14,818 nucleotides of DNA from Pseudorhodobacter sp. (GTDB lineage: Bacteria; Pseudomonadota; Alphaproteobacteria; Rhodobacterales; Rhodobacteraceae): the NCBI GenBank assembly GCA_024641255.1, contig JAHEDL010000139.1, forward strand, positions 1 to 14,818, in the 5' to 3' direction. Under the pieces are notes generated by a model that saw only the letters and a list, made by a program, of their open reading frames with translations, made no database searches and had not been told where the DNA came from. The translations under genes were made by a program, and so were the position numbers. Below, piece by piece: positions 13,964 through 14,818 of the stretch; the stretch's first letter is position 1; the number at the start of each line of letters is the position of its first letter.

Positions 13964-14818
13964 ATGGCGTATTTTCTTGGGGTTGATACCGGCGGCACTT
14001 ATACCGACGCGGTGATCGTGGACGAAGCCGCTGATCGGGTGATCGGCAAAGCCAAATCCCTGACCACGCGGGCCGATCTGGCCTTGGGCATTGGCCGCGC
14101 CGTTGATGCAGCCCTTGCGCAATCAGGGGTCGCGGCGGCAGAGGTTGCGCTAGTGTCGCTGTCGACCACGCTGGCCACCAATGCGCTGGTCGAAGGGCAG
14201 GGCGGTCGCGTCGCCCTGATCTTTGTTGGCTTTGATGACGGCGACCTTGATCGCGGCGGTCTGATCGAAGCGCTGAAAGGCGATCCGGTGATCCGCATGG
14301 CGGGGGGGCACAGCCACGCTGGCACCGAAACCGAACCGCTGGATCTTGCGACGCTGGAAACCCAATTGCTGGAGCTTGGCCCGCAGGTGATGGGCTTTGC
14401 CATCGCCGCCCGCTTTGCCACCCGCAACCCGGCGCATGAAATTGCCATCCGCGATCTGGTGCGCCGCGTCACCGGTCGCCCGGCCACCTGTTCGCACGAA
14501 TTGTCGGCGCAACTGAACGGCCCGAAACGCGCGCTGACGGCGGTGCTGAACGCCCGTCTGATCGGCATGATCGACCGGCTTGTTGCCGCCTGCGAACGCC
14601 ATTTGGCCGAAATTGGCATCGATGCGCCGCTGATGGTGGTGCGCGGCGATGGCGCGCTGATCTCGGCGGCCATGGTGCGCGAACGCCCGATTGAAACCAT
14701 TCTGTCCGGCCCCGCCGCCAGCATCGTCGGCGCGCGCTGGTTGACCGGCGCGCAAGACGCGCTGGTGTCTGACATCGGCGGCACCACCACCGACGTGGCC
14801 CTGCTGCGCGGCGGTCTG
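13964..14818 (+). CDS. Hydantoinase/oxoprolinase family protein, N-terminal part (runs off the window)
   Basis: The first 285 codons of a gene cut by the right edge. The start, FLGVDTGGTYTDAVIVDEA, is the phosphate-1 motif of the ASKHA ATPase fold used by HyuA/OplA proteins, and the fragment's end SDIGGTTTDVALLRGG is the second nucleotide-binding motif. Between them lie SLSTTLATNALVEGQGG and ETILSGPAAS, both regular family blocks. HyuA-type enzymes hydrolyse hydantoins or 5-oxoproline with ATP. The DTGGTYTDAV variant, as opposed to DVGGTFTD, is one I associate with relatives found near corrinoid methyltransferase genes, where they may act in ATP-driven corrinoid reactivation; no such gene is in view here. 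AAGG lies nine bases before the ATG, 60 bases after the rpoN stop. Family certain, substrate unknown. Confidence 0.88.
   Translation, partial: MAYFLGVDTGGTYTDAVIVDEAADRVIGKAKSLTTRADLALGIGRAVDAALAQSGVAAAEVALVSLSTTLATNALVEGQGGRVALIFVGFDDGDLDRGGLIEALKGDPVIRMAGGHSHAGTETEPLDLATLETQLLELGPQVMGFAIAARFATRNPAHEIAIRDLVRRVTGRPATCSHELSAQLNGPKRALTAVLNARLIGMIDRLVAACERHLAEIGIDAPLMVVRGDGALISAAMVRERPIETILSGPAASIVGARWLTGAQDALVSDIGGTTTDVALLRGGL

Overview
The window looks like chromosomal DNA of an alphaproteobacterium of the Rhodobacteraceae (Rhodobacter, Pseudorhodobacter or Gemmobacter type). The basis is the high GC content, dense gene packing, few strong promoter hexamers, and protein families typical of that group: a SelD fused to an FAD/NAD(P) oxidoreductase, a BhcC-like aldolase, a YjbH/YjbF pair and a DTGGT-type hydantoinase. 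The genus is inferred from remembered family features, not from a search.

Layout. (1) Positions 1-3717 are the end of a surface polysaccharide locus on the + strand. It holds the 3' end of a FlaA1/CapD-type nucleotide-sugar dehydratase/epimerase, a YjbH-family beta-rich outer-membrane protein, a YjbF-family lipoprotein overlapping it by ATGA, and a small secreted protein in the place of YjbE. A strong intrinsic terminator (3684-3717) closes the locus. (2) 3795-4946 (-) is a stand-alone PLP-dependent aldolase very like 3-hydroxy-D-aspartate aldolase BhcC. (3) 5090-7624 holds two translation genes, rplY (L25/CTC) and pth, with an inverted family 2 glycosyltransferase between them. (4) 7688-8842 (+) is a membrane-anchored serine beta-lactamase-fold hydrolase. 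(5) 8839-9218 (-) is a decayed DUF1287 gene, truncated at its 5' end and carrying an internal frame-shifting deletion. (6) 9219-12464 is a selenium pair in tail-to-tail orientation: mnmH (tRNA 2-selenouridine synthase, +) and selD (selenophosphate synthetase with an N-terminal oxidoreductase domain, -). (7) 12578-13903 (+) is rpoN (sigma-54), divergent from selD. (8) 13964 to the window end (+) is the first 285 codons of a hydantoinase/oxoprolinase-family protein.

How the genes fit together. SelD makes selenophosphate, which MnmH uses to convert 2-thiouridine to 2-selenouridine in tRNA wobble positions; the two genes form one functional module. The dehydratase and the Yjb genes form a second module for capsule or exopolysaccharide production and passage across the outer membrane. 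RplY and Pth are translation housekeeping genes. The remaining genes are individually recognisable but not obviously linked.

I found no CRISPR array, tRNA, rRNA, insertion sequence or phage gene, and no clearly new multigene system. The most informative irregularities are the eroded DUF1287 gene abutting mnmH, the BhcC-like gene without its pathway partners, the sigma-54 gene outside its usual neighbourhood, and the reordered Yjb cluster with no YjbG in view.
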